A stretch of 64,000 nucleotides of DNA from Topomyia yanbarensis (taxonomy: Eukaryota; Arthropoda; Insecta; Diptera; Culicidae), in contig NC_080671.1 of the NCBI RefSeq assembly GCF_030247195.1, positions 32,214,343 through 32,278,342 on the forward strand, written 5' to 3'. Positions within the stretch are counted from its first letter, which is position 1. Each line of letters starts with the position of its first letter. Made by a program: the position numbers and the translations under genes. Of this stretch, positions 11,371 to 22,274 are shown in pieces. The notes beneath the pieces are model-generated. The model searched no databases. It worked only from the letters and a program-made list of their open reading frames with translations, and was not told the origin of the DNA.

Positions 11371-11868
11371 CCCATTCATGCCCATGTTGTTTGTGGACAA
11401 CAACGTTTTTAAACAGCTGTAACTTTTGATTGAGGCAAGATTTGCTCACAAAAACAAGTAAGGCTCATTAATGTGATTATTGTCTTTGAGTATTAACAGT
11501 TACAAGGATCAGCTCTAGAACTGAAGTTATTGCAGTTAGTCCGATTGGATTCCGATGGAGCAGTGCTGCCAGGGACAGTTTACGTTGACGGCCGAAAATG
11601 ATTTTTTTGCGCAATATTATTGAAAACTTATAAAACTTATCAATTTAGACCGTCGTTGGCTACGTTTTCCACGTAATTGAACTATTGTAATTATTCTAGG
11701 AGAATTGCATTGAGCATTACAAGGTAAAAATTGACCAGCTTCTAGCACTGCCATGGAAGCACCTATCTTTATGAAAATAGGCTTTTCGTGTTTCTTGACC
11801 CCACCGTCTTCAAGGAAAAATAGTTTTGAAACCCTACAAGCACTAGAAAAAAGTTGGGCATGAAAGGG
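11371..11868. mobile_element. TTAA-flanked MITE (piggyBac-like ends), 498 bp
   Basis: TTAA at 11,367-11,370 and 11,869-11,872 flank inverted ends CCCATTCATGCCCA and CCCTTTCATGCCCA (one mismatch in 14). TTAA duplication plus ends beginning CCC is the piggyBac pattern. The 498 bp interior has no transposase, so it is non-autonomous. It is AT-rich inside with no repeated units. Confidence 0.85.
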
Positions 11869-11959
11869 TTAATACATGTATACAAGAAAATTATGCAACA
11901 GAGCTCGATAAGGTTTGGTTTCAGTTTTGAGAGAGACAGACAGACAGATCTTTTCATAT

Positions 11960-12310
11960 ACGATTCCTAGTGCTATGCTATATTTTCCCCTAAGGAGAAA
12001 AATTGGATAATCATCAAAATTTTTGAAGGTGGAGAATTTTTTTTTTTTTAATGAAACCAGTCTTTGTGCGTCAAGGATACAAATCATAACTTAATAGTCA
12101 TGGGTGCGTTTCGACTTCGTCTCATCAGAAACCGACACTAACTTGTTGTCGGAATAGATTAGCGCCGGCTTGACGCTAAATCCCTAGAACTAAAACACAC
12201 TTTGTGTTTCAATCGAACGACTGGTCAAACGTGATGTCCCGTTCGAGCAGAAATTCTGTTTATGCCGATAGGACACAGTGAAGCCGAAACTAGTAGTTTA
12301 AAATGTTCGC
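11960..12310. repeat. Foldback family F1, single arm
   Basis: GTTTCGACTTCGTCTCATCAG, CCGACACTAACTT and GTGATGTCCCG match the left arm of the F1 foldback at 52,336-52,496. The partner arm is not next to it, although a segment in the opposite orientation lies at 17,195-17,360. Confidence 0.65.
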
Positions 12311-12559
12311 TGAAGTTTTCGGAGCTTTTTAGGGCGTTTCAGTATACTGATTACTAATTAAGGTGCTTCAACAAAGCCGCAAAAAATGAAGAACGAAAAA
12401 GAAAAATTAAAAAGAAAAACGGAACACACGTAGGCTCATTGTTACTTTATTTAGCCACGTTTTCAGATGTTTCAAACAGTGGAGTTTTAGCAAACATTTT
12501 AGGACTCCCAGTGTAGGCTCTAGAGTTCCTATTGGTCGATTTGTGCATTTTATTTATTT

Positions 12560-13798
12560 CACGCATTATTCTAATTCTATTCATAAAATTCTTTTTTGTT
12601 CAATTTATTCATTTCGTTCGATTCGTTAATTTCGTTTGCGTATTAGGTTCATTTTTATTCATTAAGTAGTGAATTCTTATTAATTTTATTTATTGTATCA
12701 ATTTCATTGTTGCGTTTTATTAATTTCTTCGTTTTATTTTTTTTATTTAATTCGTTTATTTGATAAGGCACGTTGCGTTAGCTTAAAGGTGCCAATTTTG
12801 TTTTGTTTTACATTTTAAATTACTTAAAACTAGGGGATTACATATTGATTTTTTTTAAATGAAACTATTGCGATTTTATAGCTATCTTATATATCTACAC
12901 AAGGGGATAATATGATTTTCGTAAGATTAGGGGGGTCATTTAGTTTTTATGGCAATATGGTTTGACATTTTTATCAGTGAGAAAATTGGAGCAAATAATG
13001 TTTAACTAAGGGGGACATTTTTTTCGATTATCTTAAAAGTAGGAATAACTAGAGGGCATGATTGAATTTTGTAATGATTCGTAATTAGAGTTATTTTTTG
13101 TGGATAGTAGAGTTGGGCATTTTCAACGAGATTATATAATTTAATAGTTAAAACTAGAAGAGACAGGAAGAGTTAAATGGATTTCAAACTCGGATGGCCT
13201 TCATCAGGAGGAATCATGTACTGGGAGGCCGGGTGCTCCTCCTCAAGATGGCAGGGGTTTCTCCAGACGATTTCGTAGTACGGCTCAGATGTGGATCGGC
13301 TACATTTCGAGTTAAGCGTGTGATGTTCGTGCTGTAGGTCCCGTGTTTGTTGGCTCATTCGATAGAGATGCTTTTTGTCGCCTTGGAGTCGCATCAAACC
13401 ATCGTGGGTGTATGATACAGGTGGAAGAGGTTCTGAGAATGATAATGAAAATAATAAGGGGCGGTTAGACTTGTATATTGATGGTTTTCACAAAGGTGTA
13501 TATAAGGGACATATAGAGGACATCGCGGCTTGCCAGCACATCTCGAACCGGGACGTTGGTTGGTCTTCCTCGGGCCCGCAGGGTATCCATTAGCCGAGAA
13601 CTGGCGGAACTGTACTCGGTGCACGCCCAGACAATGTGCTCGATGTCGTTATAGTCGTCGCCACAAGCACAGATACCACTATCCACGAGCCCAATAGGCC
13701 GGAGATGTGCATCCATCGTGTAATGTAAAAATTCGCTGAAGCAAATTGGTCTTTCGAAAACGTCACCTTCTAAGGCACACACCTTAGCTGAGGAGTCC
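12560..13798 (-). mobile_element. 5'-truncated LOA-like non-LTR retrotransposon
   Basis: On the minus strand this copy starts inside the end of ORF2 (13,798) and runs through the stop at 13,462 into a long 3' UTR. The sequence GCATTTTATTTATTT flanks it at 12,545-12,559 and 13,799-13,813, a perfect 15 bp candidate target duplication, although it is low in complexity. Truncation at the 5' end is the usual outcome of target-primed reverse transcription. The 3' end dissolves into T-rich, ATTTATT-like sequence, so its exact position is uncertain. Confidence 0.65.
13462..13791 (-). pseudogene. C-terminus of LOA-like ORF2 (Pol)
   Basis: An uninterrupted frame ends at a stop near 13,462 and reads HYTMDAHLRPIGLVDSGICA, then CGDDYNDIEHIVWACTEY, then LRARGRPTNVPVRDVLASRD and LYMSLIYTFVKTI. 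This Cys/His-containing tail follows the RNase H domain in mosquito LOA-like Pol proteins. Cys, Cys, His and Cys are all intact here, unlike in the other two copies. The catalytic EN, RT and RNase H domains are missing through 5' truncation, so the fragment is inert. The low decay suggests it is the youngest of the three LOA-like tails in the window. Confidence 0.8.
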
Positions 13799-13813
13799 GC
13801 ATTTTATTTATTT

Positions 13814-14040
13814 TCTTAAATCTAATCGATTTAATGGATATTATTTCATTCATCATTTAATCAATCTATTAATTTAATAATCCACTCGTTTTATCATTTT
13901 TATTCTTTTTATTAACCTTTATTTTATTAATTCAATTTATTTAAAGCATTTTGATGATTTTCTACATTTTCTTCATTTATTTTTTATTTTCATTTCATTA
14001 GCTATATTTTTTGCACATTATATTCAAATTATTTGATTTG
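13814..14040. repeat. Low-complexity T-rich tract
   Basis: Imperfect repeats of ATTTATTT, TTCATTT and TTTAATT with very few G residues. Similar tracts lie at 12,560-12,770, 27,770-28,140 and 29,105-29,430, each beside a retroelement copy. Confidence 0.6.
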
Positions 14041-16875
14041 TTTCCTCCCCTAGGTTGAGGAGTTTGACGGTATTGCAAACATCATCAAGCATATTGTGTG
14101 CATCAGTTCTAAAGAACCTCTGACAAGCAATTGCTTTAAGATGGTTATTGCATTACCCCTCGATAGTGGTGCATCGAGGAAACCGAGAGAGCTTCTGGGC
14201 TTTTTTATGTTTTGTTTTTTCATACTCTGCAACTGCACATACTAACGCTCAACCACTAGTCTGTGCGCGGTGGCGTGGCTGACTGGCGGGTCGACGTGGA
14301 TTGACCCTTGCTGTGTACCGTGTTTGCAAACATTGTTCTAAAAAAACCGTCGGGCAGTAAACAACCATCGCTTTGCTCTAAAAGACTGAGACAGCCGTTT
14401 TCAAATAACTCAAAATCTCATCATCCCAGTCGTTTGAACTAAAAAATATGCTTTATAACGTTATTTACAAGGTTTCATTGGAAAGCTGAGAAAATGTCCT
14501 ATCAGTGTATGTACAAATATCTTTTAGTTAAGGGTACTAAATGATTTTACTAACGAAATAACTCAAAATTTGCGTTTTGGGAGAGTTTTGTAATTATTCT
14601 AATTATTAATTAAAAAAAATTATCGTTGCTATTGTTCATTTGATGCCCCTTAATGTTCTCTATAACTTTCTATTTGACACTTTGTCTATATCTCTTTTCA
14701 TTTTGCTGCTATTTAATAGTTAACATAGCATGACCTCGTCACAAACGTAGTGGGTTCGAAATTATTATTTTTGCGTATGAAACGATGTGATAAAAACAAT
14801 TTTGCGTTGAAACCAAAAGAGAAAATTGAATGGAGTCAATGAAAGAACTGTAGAACTTGCTTGCATTATTTCCATAATAATAATGGTGATGTTTATTATT
14901 TACTATTTTAAGAAAATTAACGAAAATGCTAATAATAGCACTAATTTTAAACTAATTTACTTCTAAAAGAATACTAAATTCACTTAACTGAAAGGTATTA
15001 ATACATTTTTCTCTGTAAAATTTTCCAAAGTGCCATACTTTTCCAATTAGAGCTGGTATTAGTGGTAATTATGCAGCTCTTCAAGCCTAACAATCTAGAT
15101 TATTAAATTGATAAGGTTAACTATTAGGATTTTCACGAAATGAACGAAAAATCGATTAAAATTGTTCAATTTTCAATAAATTGCTTTGAAAAGGTTACTT
15201 AAACTCATTAGCTGAAACATGTGAGGGCATCACTAAATACAAAATTTTCTCACCTTCCCAATGGACCTAAAATATTTGAAATACAAAGTATACTTTTTGA
15301 GTTGGAGGTATTTTAAGACAAATGAGTTTTTAAAACAAAAAGTTCAATAACTTTGTAATGGTTGCGATTTGATGGTATGTGTAGAACGATTTTTTCTCCA
15401 AATATGACAGTCTATCACCCCCCGAGAGGTTCTTAACCAATACTTCTTAATACTTACGGTGTTCAATTTGTGCATTCGATTCTATTCCTTCGGGAAGGTC
15501 GCTTTGGATAAATTAAAGTACAATGAACTTACCGACGCACGTGAATTATCCATTCCCCGTTGTTAATGGTAAATAATCAACATTTGCTGCATTTAGACTA
15601 GTTAAAATAGTTGGATTACATGTTACATGTGTTTTTCTATTATTCTTCATTAGTCTGTTTCTTTTGTACATCTATTAGTTTGATTTTCCATTACTCATGT
15701 ATACCAAAATAGTATCGGTCTAATCAAGCTCTTTGCATCTTTTTTTCTTTATTCGGCATATTGTGATTCCTATTATTAGTATATCTCTACTACACTCTAT
15801 CTATTCTCATATAGGTACAAAGGTAGAAACGCTCGTGGCCTTCGCGATAACACAAACCTAGTCACAAACGCGACCATGCAATTGCAATCATCTACACATA
15901 CTTACGCCCGCGATTTCCACAACATTAAAACACTCCGGTAGTAGAAAAACGATGTAGCACCTGAAAACTTCCAAACGCGCTCTCAAGCGTTAACCCACCA
16001 CTCGCGCGATAATGAAACGGTCACATCCGTAAATCTAACCTCGGTCCTAGTAGCCTAGACTCGTGCATTCAGTTGAACCAATTAAAAAAATGACGCTCAT
16101 ATTCACTAGGCAACACGTTCCATGGCGACATGACCGGTGACTCTAGTGATATGGGGAAACAGACTCTCTTTTACCATCTGTACTATGTATACGTTAAAAA
16201 TTAACGCGGAATGTGGCAAACACGTTAACATACAAATGCTTGAGCCCTTCTCGACCATCCGCGGTACATACACCCGCGATCTCGCAAACATGATAACATC
16301 TTGGTGATACGGTGAACGTCTCAGTGCTTATAAATTTTCAAACATGAACCTAAAAACTCCCGCACTCGCACGATCATGAATCGGTCACTTCCGGATGTTT
16401 CTATCCTTGGTATCAGCAGACTAGGTTCATGCCTTCAATTGGACCATTTGAAAAAAGAAAGCATTCATATCCACTGGACAACACGTTCCATGGCGACATA
16501 ACCGGGGACTCTAGTGATATGGGGTCCGCGCGCGATTATCCAAGAACACACGCGAATATGCGAAAGGCACACGGTTATAAAATAGAATGTATACACGCGA
16601 AGTTACATACACGTTAGTATTCGCGGTGGAACACATTAACGAACAAATGCTCGAGCCCTTCGCGATGATACACACGATAGCGATGTCCCGACGCCCGCAC
16701 ATACCTGTACCGTACATTGAATTTCACATTCAGAATCACGGCCCGCTACAATTGGCCTATACTAGTGTTTTAGCGGGCGCCATTGTCTCGTCTGCAATTG
16801 TAGTATGTGATGCTGACGGGGAGCTCTTCCGAAAATCTAGCTCTACAGCTCCAGTAGGGCAACTCTCGAAAAAGA
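14041..16875 (+). mobile_element. CpG-rich retroposon, copy 2, interrupted
   Basis: Its 5' segment (14,041-14,250) matches 57,115-57,680 of the complete copy: TTGACGGTATTG, then CCTCGATAGTGGTGCATCGAGG. From about 15,533 (TTACCGACGCACG) it matches the copy at the window end, and from about 15,830 to 16,875 it consists of CpG-rich monomers. The mark CGGTCAC[A/T]TCCG occurs near 16,020 and 16,385, about 366 bp apart. It ends with the shared closing block and CTCGAAAAAG plus an A-rich tail. The AT-rich stretch 14,250-15,485 has no counterpart in the complete copy and is probably a later insertion of unrecognised type. Confidence 0.65.
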
Positions 16876-16915
16876 AAATAAAAAATAAATTGTAATTTAA
16901 ATAGATTTTGAATTT

Positions 16916-17087
16916 CGGGGGTGGGCGTAGCGTAGTTGGTAAATCAATTGCCTTGTACGCAGCGCACCTGGGTTCGAGTCCCGACCCCCGCAAATAGGGT
17001 TAGAAATTTTTCATAAGAGATTTTTCTAACCCGAAGAGGCGAATGACCTTAAGGTTAAAACCTCTGTAATCGAAATAAAAAAAAAAA
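16916..17087 (+). mobile_element. tRNA-derived SINE with target-site duplication
   Basis: A tRNA-like head carries a Pol III A box TAGCGTAGTTGG (16,928-16,939) and B box GGTTCGAGTCC (16,971-16,981), and closes GACCCCCGC to pair with GGGGGTG. A body follows containing GGGTTAGAAA...TTTCTAACCC, able to form a stem, and then an A-run (about 17,076-17,087). AGATTTTGAATTT flanks the unit at 16,903-16,915 and 17,088-17,100, a perfect 13 bp target duplication. SINEs are transcribed by Pol III and copied by a LINE's reverse transcriptase; the identical flanks suggest a fairly recent insertion. It landed in the A-rich tail of the CpG-rich copy. Confidence 0.93.
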
Positions 17088-17194
17088 AGATTTTGAATTT
17101 TTATTTTTTATTTGGAAGATCAGTACAAAACATTGGCGATCTTGAAACGTCATTGACATATTGCATCGGCTTGCTAACCGCGCCATGTTTCGAC

Positions 17195-17360
17195 TTCATT
17201 AATTCTTATCCTCATTTCTTGCGGGACATCATCCTGGACTAACGGTTTGCTCCGAAACACAAATAGTATTATCGTTTTTGGAGCTAGCATCAATCCGGTG
17301 CTAGTTTTGTCCTGTCACTATGTTATTGTCGAATACTGATGAGACGAAGTCGACACGCAA
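17195..17360. repeat. Foldback family F1, single arm
   Basis: TTGCGGGACATCATCC, GGAGCTAGCATCAATCCGG and CTGATGAGACGAAGTCGACA match the right arm of the F1 foldback at 52,528-52,687. Orientation is opposite to the F1 arm at 11,960-12,310. Confidence 0.65.
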
Positions 17361-17389
17361 ATTCCATTCAATTTAGTTATTGTGGGCAC

Positions 17390-18845
17390 TTGTTAGCAAT
17401 TAACGTTCAGTTATGTTCAGCGATAGTTTAAAGTGAAGTAGGCCATCTTAATTTGGGTTTGTTTCTTCTCGAGTCTTAACTTAAAATTAACTAGAAAGCA
17501 AAATCTTCTGCACGCTACTGCGTGCAACAAGCGCGTTCACTTTCAAAAGCAGCCGGAACGAACATGCGACGACAGTCTCTCAAAACAGCAAACATCAGCC
17601 CTAGGAAAATGCAACTGGCATCGCCCGTTCCCTGATGCGAGCGCATCACCGTCACCTGAAACATGATAACGGATCAGTATTAGCAAGGCAAAATACACAT
17701 AACGGCAGTTTAAAAGTTCATCTTTCACCATTCGTTTCCGATTTCTCCGCCCTCGAAACCCACTCTAGTAGCACGGCAAACAAGTGCAACATGGAAACAT
17801 TTCTCAGCTTCCTACCATCCCCGATTACCATCATTTTTGATGTTCGTTCGGTCGCGTACAAGCCCCTTCGGTATACAATGTCGCAATGTGCAGCACCGAA
17901 CTTGCTATGCAGCTGCTGCCGAGCTACCTGTTTTGTTTTTTTTTTTCGTCCGTCTCTTTCTCTCCTGCTATCCTCTCGCGATCTAAACTACCGTGATTTG
18001 TCTCGAGTTAAAAATTTCATAATTGGCAAATATTATGCGCTTGTAAATTAACATAACTTTCCATCTAACACACATCGACACTTGCCCGTGTAGCTATTCC
18101 CCGCAAACCCCACGCCAGCTGCTACTTGATACTGTACCCGAGATTCAACTGAATGGTACATTTTTCTGCATCAGCTACTACTCTTTTTTGTTCCACACGG
18201 CAACCCGTCCACAGGGTAGCTACCAGCTAGCTAGCTAGTAAGTCAGGCAGCAGTTGTAAATTGGAGAAAATTTTATCTCTTTTATATCCCCCCGCTGTTC
18301 CATTCCACACACCCACACCCCGTTTTCTGCATCAAATTGACTTATCTCTGCCGGTGGCGTGGTACCGCGTTTCAGCGTTAGCCAGCTCGGATTGCATATT
18401 TGGCGCAATTCTTTCCAGTCACCTCACCAGAGATCAGGACAGTTTAACTCCTTCGCAACTAGCTTATAACCCCGATTGGAAATGCAAACGCCGCCGGCGG
18501 GACTTGATGGGTTAAAAGGCTGGTAGGAAATATTATTTAATTTACACCTTAACACTTTGCATTGACAGAAAGGCGAGGGGGGGGGGGGGGTGGAGGGGCT
18601 ATGGAAGTCGGAAACATGTGCCCGAAAGGGATGACAAAGCATTAGCCATTATTATTATTGTGCAATATTTTTCACAACTACGGCTGGTCAGTGATCGTGT
18701 CCGGTGTCGTTGGTCATTTATTTACAATCGTTGGGATTTATGGTTGTTGGGGATTTTTTTTTTCGTTTAGTTTCATTGCCTGTTCATAATAATTTATGCT
18801 CTATCTTAAGGAGGGCTTTAGTGGGATGACTTTTATTAATGGTGA
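17390..18845. other. Calm, single-copy-looking block upstream of a splice motif
   Basis: No internal matches to the rest of the window and no repeat ends. It includes a poly-G run (about 18,577-18,590) followed by GGAGGGG. A 138-codon plus-strand frame (17,635-18,051) has no recognisable domain and low-complexity composition, so I do not call a gene. The block may be conserved intronic or intergenic DNA. Confidence 0.3.
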
Positions 18846-18846
18846 A

Positions 18847-18884
18847 CATTTTTTTCTCTTTTTGTATCGTTTCAGGTGAGTTTC
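18847..18884 (+). promoter_or_regulatory. Candidate recursive splice site (zero-length exon)
   Basis: A long pyrimidine tract (TTTTTTTCTCTTTTTG) leads to TTTCAG at 18,870-18,875, followed with no gap by GTGAGT at 18,876-18,881. Back-to-back acceptor and donor consensus is the signature of ratchet points used to remove very long introns in flies. A branch-like TTAAT lies ~40 bp upstream. If real, this part of the window lies in a long intron of a plus-strand gene. A chance match is possible and no flanking exon is visible. Confidence 0.45.
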
Positions 18885-19714
18885 TGATGGATGTTAACCG
18901 ACACGTTTTGGTTGGTTTGTATGAACTATTAAGTTGTCAATTTAGATTTGCTGTTTTTTACAAGGACGAACTTTTTCAACCCGATAACTATCAAATTAAA
19001 ATTAGTTGTATTTGAATTTAATTATACCTACCGATGAAAGGTTTATGCTGCTTCTCTACACTTTCATGCTCGTTCTGCCGACATACTCATGATAGTATCC
19101 CGCAAGACAACATTAAGTTTCACTTTCCGACTTTCATAGTGTAATAAAAAATCAGATCCATTTGACCTGTGGAGCCATAGTACTACTTTCCGCGAGGTCC
19201 CTAACCGGTGGTCACTTTCACCTTAACACCCCTCTATCACCATAAAACCTCCGCTTCCAGGTAATTTTATAAAACCTCTTCTCGCATTACCCCATGTATA
19301 GGGGGGAAACCACTTTTAGTGTACCATTATGCAAAAACAATCTCCCTCGCAATAAAAAAGGGCTTCCATTTAATGTTTTACTCTGCAGCCGATCGTACAG
19401 AAAACCGTTTTTTGCCACACGGCCTACAGGTGTACTGTTTTTTTCATCATTGCTTAACTTCCTTTTTGCGAATTTGAAAGTAGCAGGTGAGGTCTGTCTC
19501 AGTTATCTGCTATTAATGTTTGCGTTTTGATATGTTCTAGATTTGTGATACTTTGCACGTTAAATAAAGCGTAAGAGAACGGTCCACCTTCAATTTCACT
19601 TTATTGAGTCAATATAGTGCAGTTTAATTGAATATCGATTCATGTTTAGAAAGGTCTTTTTTTTGAAGATTTTCGACTGTTGGTAGAGTTCAAGGTTATA
19701 TTTTGGTTTCCAGT
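18885..19714. other. No gene recognised
   Basis: AT-rich sequence continuing from the splice motif, without matches inside the window. A 78-codon frame at 19,294-19,530 has no recognisable domain. Confidence 0.3.
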
Positions 19715-19853
19715 CTGGAGAAAATGTCAAACACGGTCGATATATTTTTTATCCGACGTTTCGGCGACATATATTCCTTGAAAAATGCGCAATATATATA
19801 TCGCCGAAGCGTCGGATAAAAAGTATATAGACCGCGTTTGACATTTTCTCCAG
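19715..19853. mobile_element. 139 bp hairpin MITE
   Basis: CTGGAGAAAATGTCAAAC at the left end is answered by GTTTGACATTTTCTCCAG at the right end. The palindrome continues inward through ATCCGACGTTTCGGCGA. The CCGACGTTTCGG core also occurs in the hairpin at 40,060-40,237, so the two may be related. Confidence 0.85.
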
Positions 19854-20606
19854 AAATGTCCCTAAAAATTTAAAAATATTTCCTTTTTAATCAAAGCGAC
19901 GGGTACAATTCCTTTTCGGAAGTTATGTTACTCAAACATTCAAAATTTCACTATGAAACATTAGCATGATAACCATTCGATTTGTAGCTTTCGTGATTGA
20001 CCACAAAAAGCAAACTTGCGCAGAATACCTGTGAATGGTAAGGAATGAAGTATTTTAAACTTTTCAGTGGCACCGTCCACATTCTTATAGGGAATGAACG
20101 GAATTTTGATGTGCTAACCATAGCTATGGAACCCGTGTGTACTTCTGAATTTGCATGGTTGTAACGAGAAGGAGTTTTGTTGGTAGAACGGAATAAATAG
20201 TTATATTAATAGACATGCATCTTGATACGTGATAGAAATTTTATAGCTTGCTTAATTTTTATGAGTCAGTTGCTTTGGGCAGCCAGCTGCCGAGACGTTT
20301 TAAAGAATTGTTGTATACAATTGCTAATATTTATTTGCAATGAATATTTTTTAAACAAGTAAATAATTTAATTTTTTTCACGTTTTTTTTTATTCTGGTG
20401 CAACACAATAAACCTAAAATAACCAAATTTAATGAGGCTAGCGACGAATTTCGCACTATATCGTATTCAAAGTTGATAGAACCTTCTCAGATTTTAATGA
20501 AACTTTCTGTACATGAAGACTTTGTCACAAAAGGCCACTTTGCGTACTTTGTTTTTTCGTAAATGATTTAGACTGTCTTTTGTAAAGGGTCAATCAAGTT
20601 TTACTA
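19854..20606. other. AT-rich, nothing recognised
   Basis: No repeat ends, coding motif or RNA gene recognised. Confidence 0.3.
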
Positions 20607-21187
20607 GTTTTTGCCTTTCTCATATAGAAAGGTTATGCAATCACTCTGAAAAACGTCAACCTAATCCCTATTTTTTTTGACTCTCATAAGGTTTCTGGAT
20701 TTTAACAAGGGCGTAGTTGATGGTTTACGGAGAGGGGTTACACCCCCCCCCCTCTACTGGTCACTCCCTTTAAAAATCTCCTTAAATCACCCCTCAGACC
20801 ACCACCCCATCCAGCCATCATACCCCTACCTTTCAACCCCATCATCTTTAAACCACCACTATATCACAAAGCATACCAATTTAAGCTGGGGAGTTGTTCG
20901 TTCATGGGACTTTCGCCCTCCTCACATACCCACCCCCGCATGACAAAATCAGTTAGCAAGCAGATAACATTGATCTAATGCTGATTAGGCTAATGGAGTA
21001 TGATATTTTTTTGTTTCAAGTGTTTCACCGTCGACAAGTAGCTCATCAAGTTCGTGGCTGGCATGCCATTGTGTATAAGTGCAAAGTGTACTAAGAATTA
21101 TGTTGAACATAAAAAGCCTCCGTGCCATAGTTTAGAGAAATGAGAAAGGCACAATTGCACCGCTAGGTGGATTAAAACAGGTTTTTC
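20607..21187. mobile_element. Dispersed element with GCCTTTCTCAT ends, copy 1
   Basis: The left end is TTTGCCTTTCTCATATAGAA and the right end is ATGAGAAAGGCACAATTGCA followed by CCGCTAGGTGGATTAAA. The ends share an 11 bp inverted GCCTTTCTCAT. Copies with the same two ends lie at 54,185-54,585 (opposite orientation), and a one-ended copy lies at 54,780-55,037. The interior here has C-runs (20,733-20,755) and CACC-rich sequence. No transposase is present, so it is non-autonomous. Confidence 0.7.
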
Positions 21188-21239
21188 AAATGGCTATAGT
21201 CTAAAAATGACAAATTTTACAAAATTAGTCCAATTTTAG

Positions 21240-21950
21240 AATAAAAATATTGAAAAAATTCTTCATCGGCTCCTACATAAAAAAACGAAATTTTAAGTCG
21301 ATATACAAAAAAATCATCTTTGATTTGGATGAAATTTTGTTTCAAGATAGGTAGGGTGATGAGCCTATTTGCGCCATGTTTCTATTATCACCCTATCCAT
21401 TTGAAGCCGTTGGTTAGAGCAGTGTCTGCCATCTTTGTTCAACGCATTGAGTCAAATGGTAGCGCAACAATAGGGACACTCGATTCGAGTTTTCATTGTG
21501 CTCAAACACGAGAATTTTACTGTTTTCAACGCATTTGTGTTATTATATTGGTTCTTAACAACGAAGCAAAGCGGTTGATGTCAATTTTTACGCATTCTAT
21601 TGATTGTAAGGCAAGAAATTATCGAATTAATGAGGCACCTTGCTTAGTATGGTGAAAATAGGCACATCACCCTAATTGTGTTCCCTACCTACCGTCAAAA
21701 ATTCAAGTTGGGAACTTTTAAGGAAAAAAAGTTTTTTGAAAAAACTTCCTTGTCCAAACTGAATTGTTTTTTTCAGTGCATTTTTATCGAAAACTAAACC
21801 AATGCCATTATTCCCTATCTTGGAAAAAAATTTCATCCAAATAAAAGATGATTTTTTTTGTAAATCGACTTCTATTTGTTAACATCGATTTTTTCAGTGT
21901 AGGAGTCAATGAAGAAATTTTTCAACATTTTATTCAAAATTGTATTAATA
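21240..21950. repeat. Foldback element with ~100 bp arms
   Basis: The left arm (about 21,255-21,350: CTCCTACA, GTCGATATACAAAAAAATCA, TTTGGATGAAATTTT, CAAGATAGG) is the inverse of the right arm (about 21,813-21,935). A separate TA-flanked MITE sits immediately inside the left arm. Nothing coding is seen. Confidence 0.8.
21354..21672. mobile_element. 319 bp TA-flanked MITE nested in a foldback
   Basis: TA dinucleotides at 21,352-21,353 and 21,673-21,674 flank inverted ends GGGTGATGAGCCTATTT and GGGTGATGTGCCTATTT (one mismatch). TA target duplication is the Tc1/mariner-type pattern. The 111-codon frame inside is not a transposase. Confidence 0.85.
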
Positions 21951-22274
21951 TAAGGACTCGTACTTTTTTGAGGAACAATGAAATCGGGTAGGAACTTCCG
22001 GTTTAATTGGCTAAATTGATTTATTATTCAAGACTAGAAACAGTATCTGGGCGAAACTCATACTCAAAGGCTTTAAAATGGTAATTTCCGTCTACCTCTG
22101 TGTGCGAAATATGGTCCGAACACTACGAGCCTCCAGCCTCTTGTAGTAAACTGAAAATAAAATTATAATTTAAAGTTGTAATTTCTGACAAGTTACATAA
22201 TTCCGTGTGGGTCATATTTAAAGTTAGCGTTAGCAGTTATTCATTTATAATTTTTGAATGTCGCTATGAAAATT
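21951..22274. other. AT-rich, nothing firm
   Basis: No repeat ends identified. On the minus strand TTATTTTCAG near 22,150 resembles a 3' splice site, but nothing downstream of it could be confirmed as an exon. Confidence 0.25.

Noticed and set aside
16916..16991. A true tRNA gene
   Set aside because: It has A and B boxes and a pairing acceptor, but a ~95 bp SINE body, A-run and 13 bp target duplication follow. The anticodon arm does not fold cleanly.
17635..18051. 138-codon open frame
   Set aside because: Low-complexity Ser/Phe/Leu-rich ending, no domain, no splice or start context, and overlapping frames on both strands.
18577..18590. Poly-G run as a G-quadruplex regulator
   Set aside because: A single homopolymer run with one short neighbour; no set of four spaced G-tracts.
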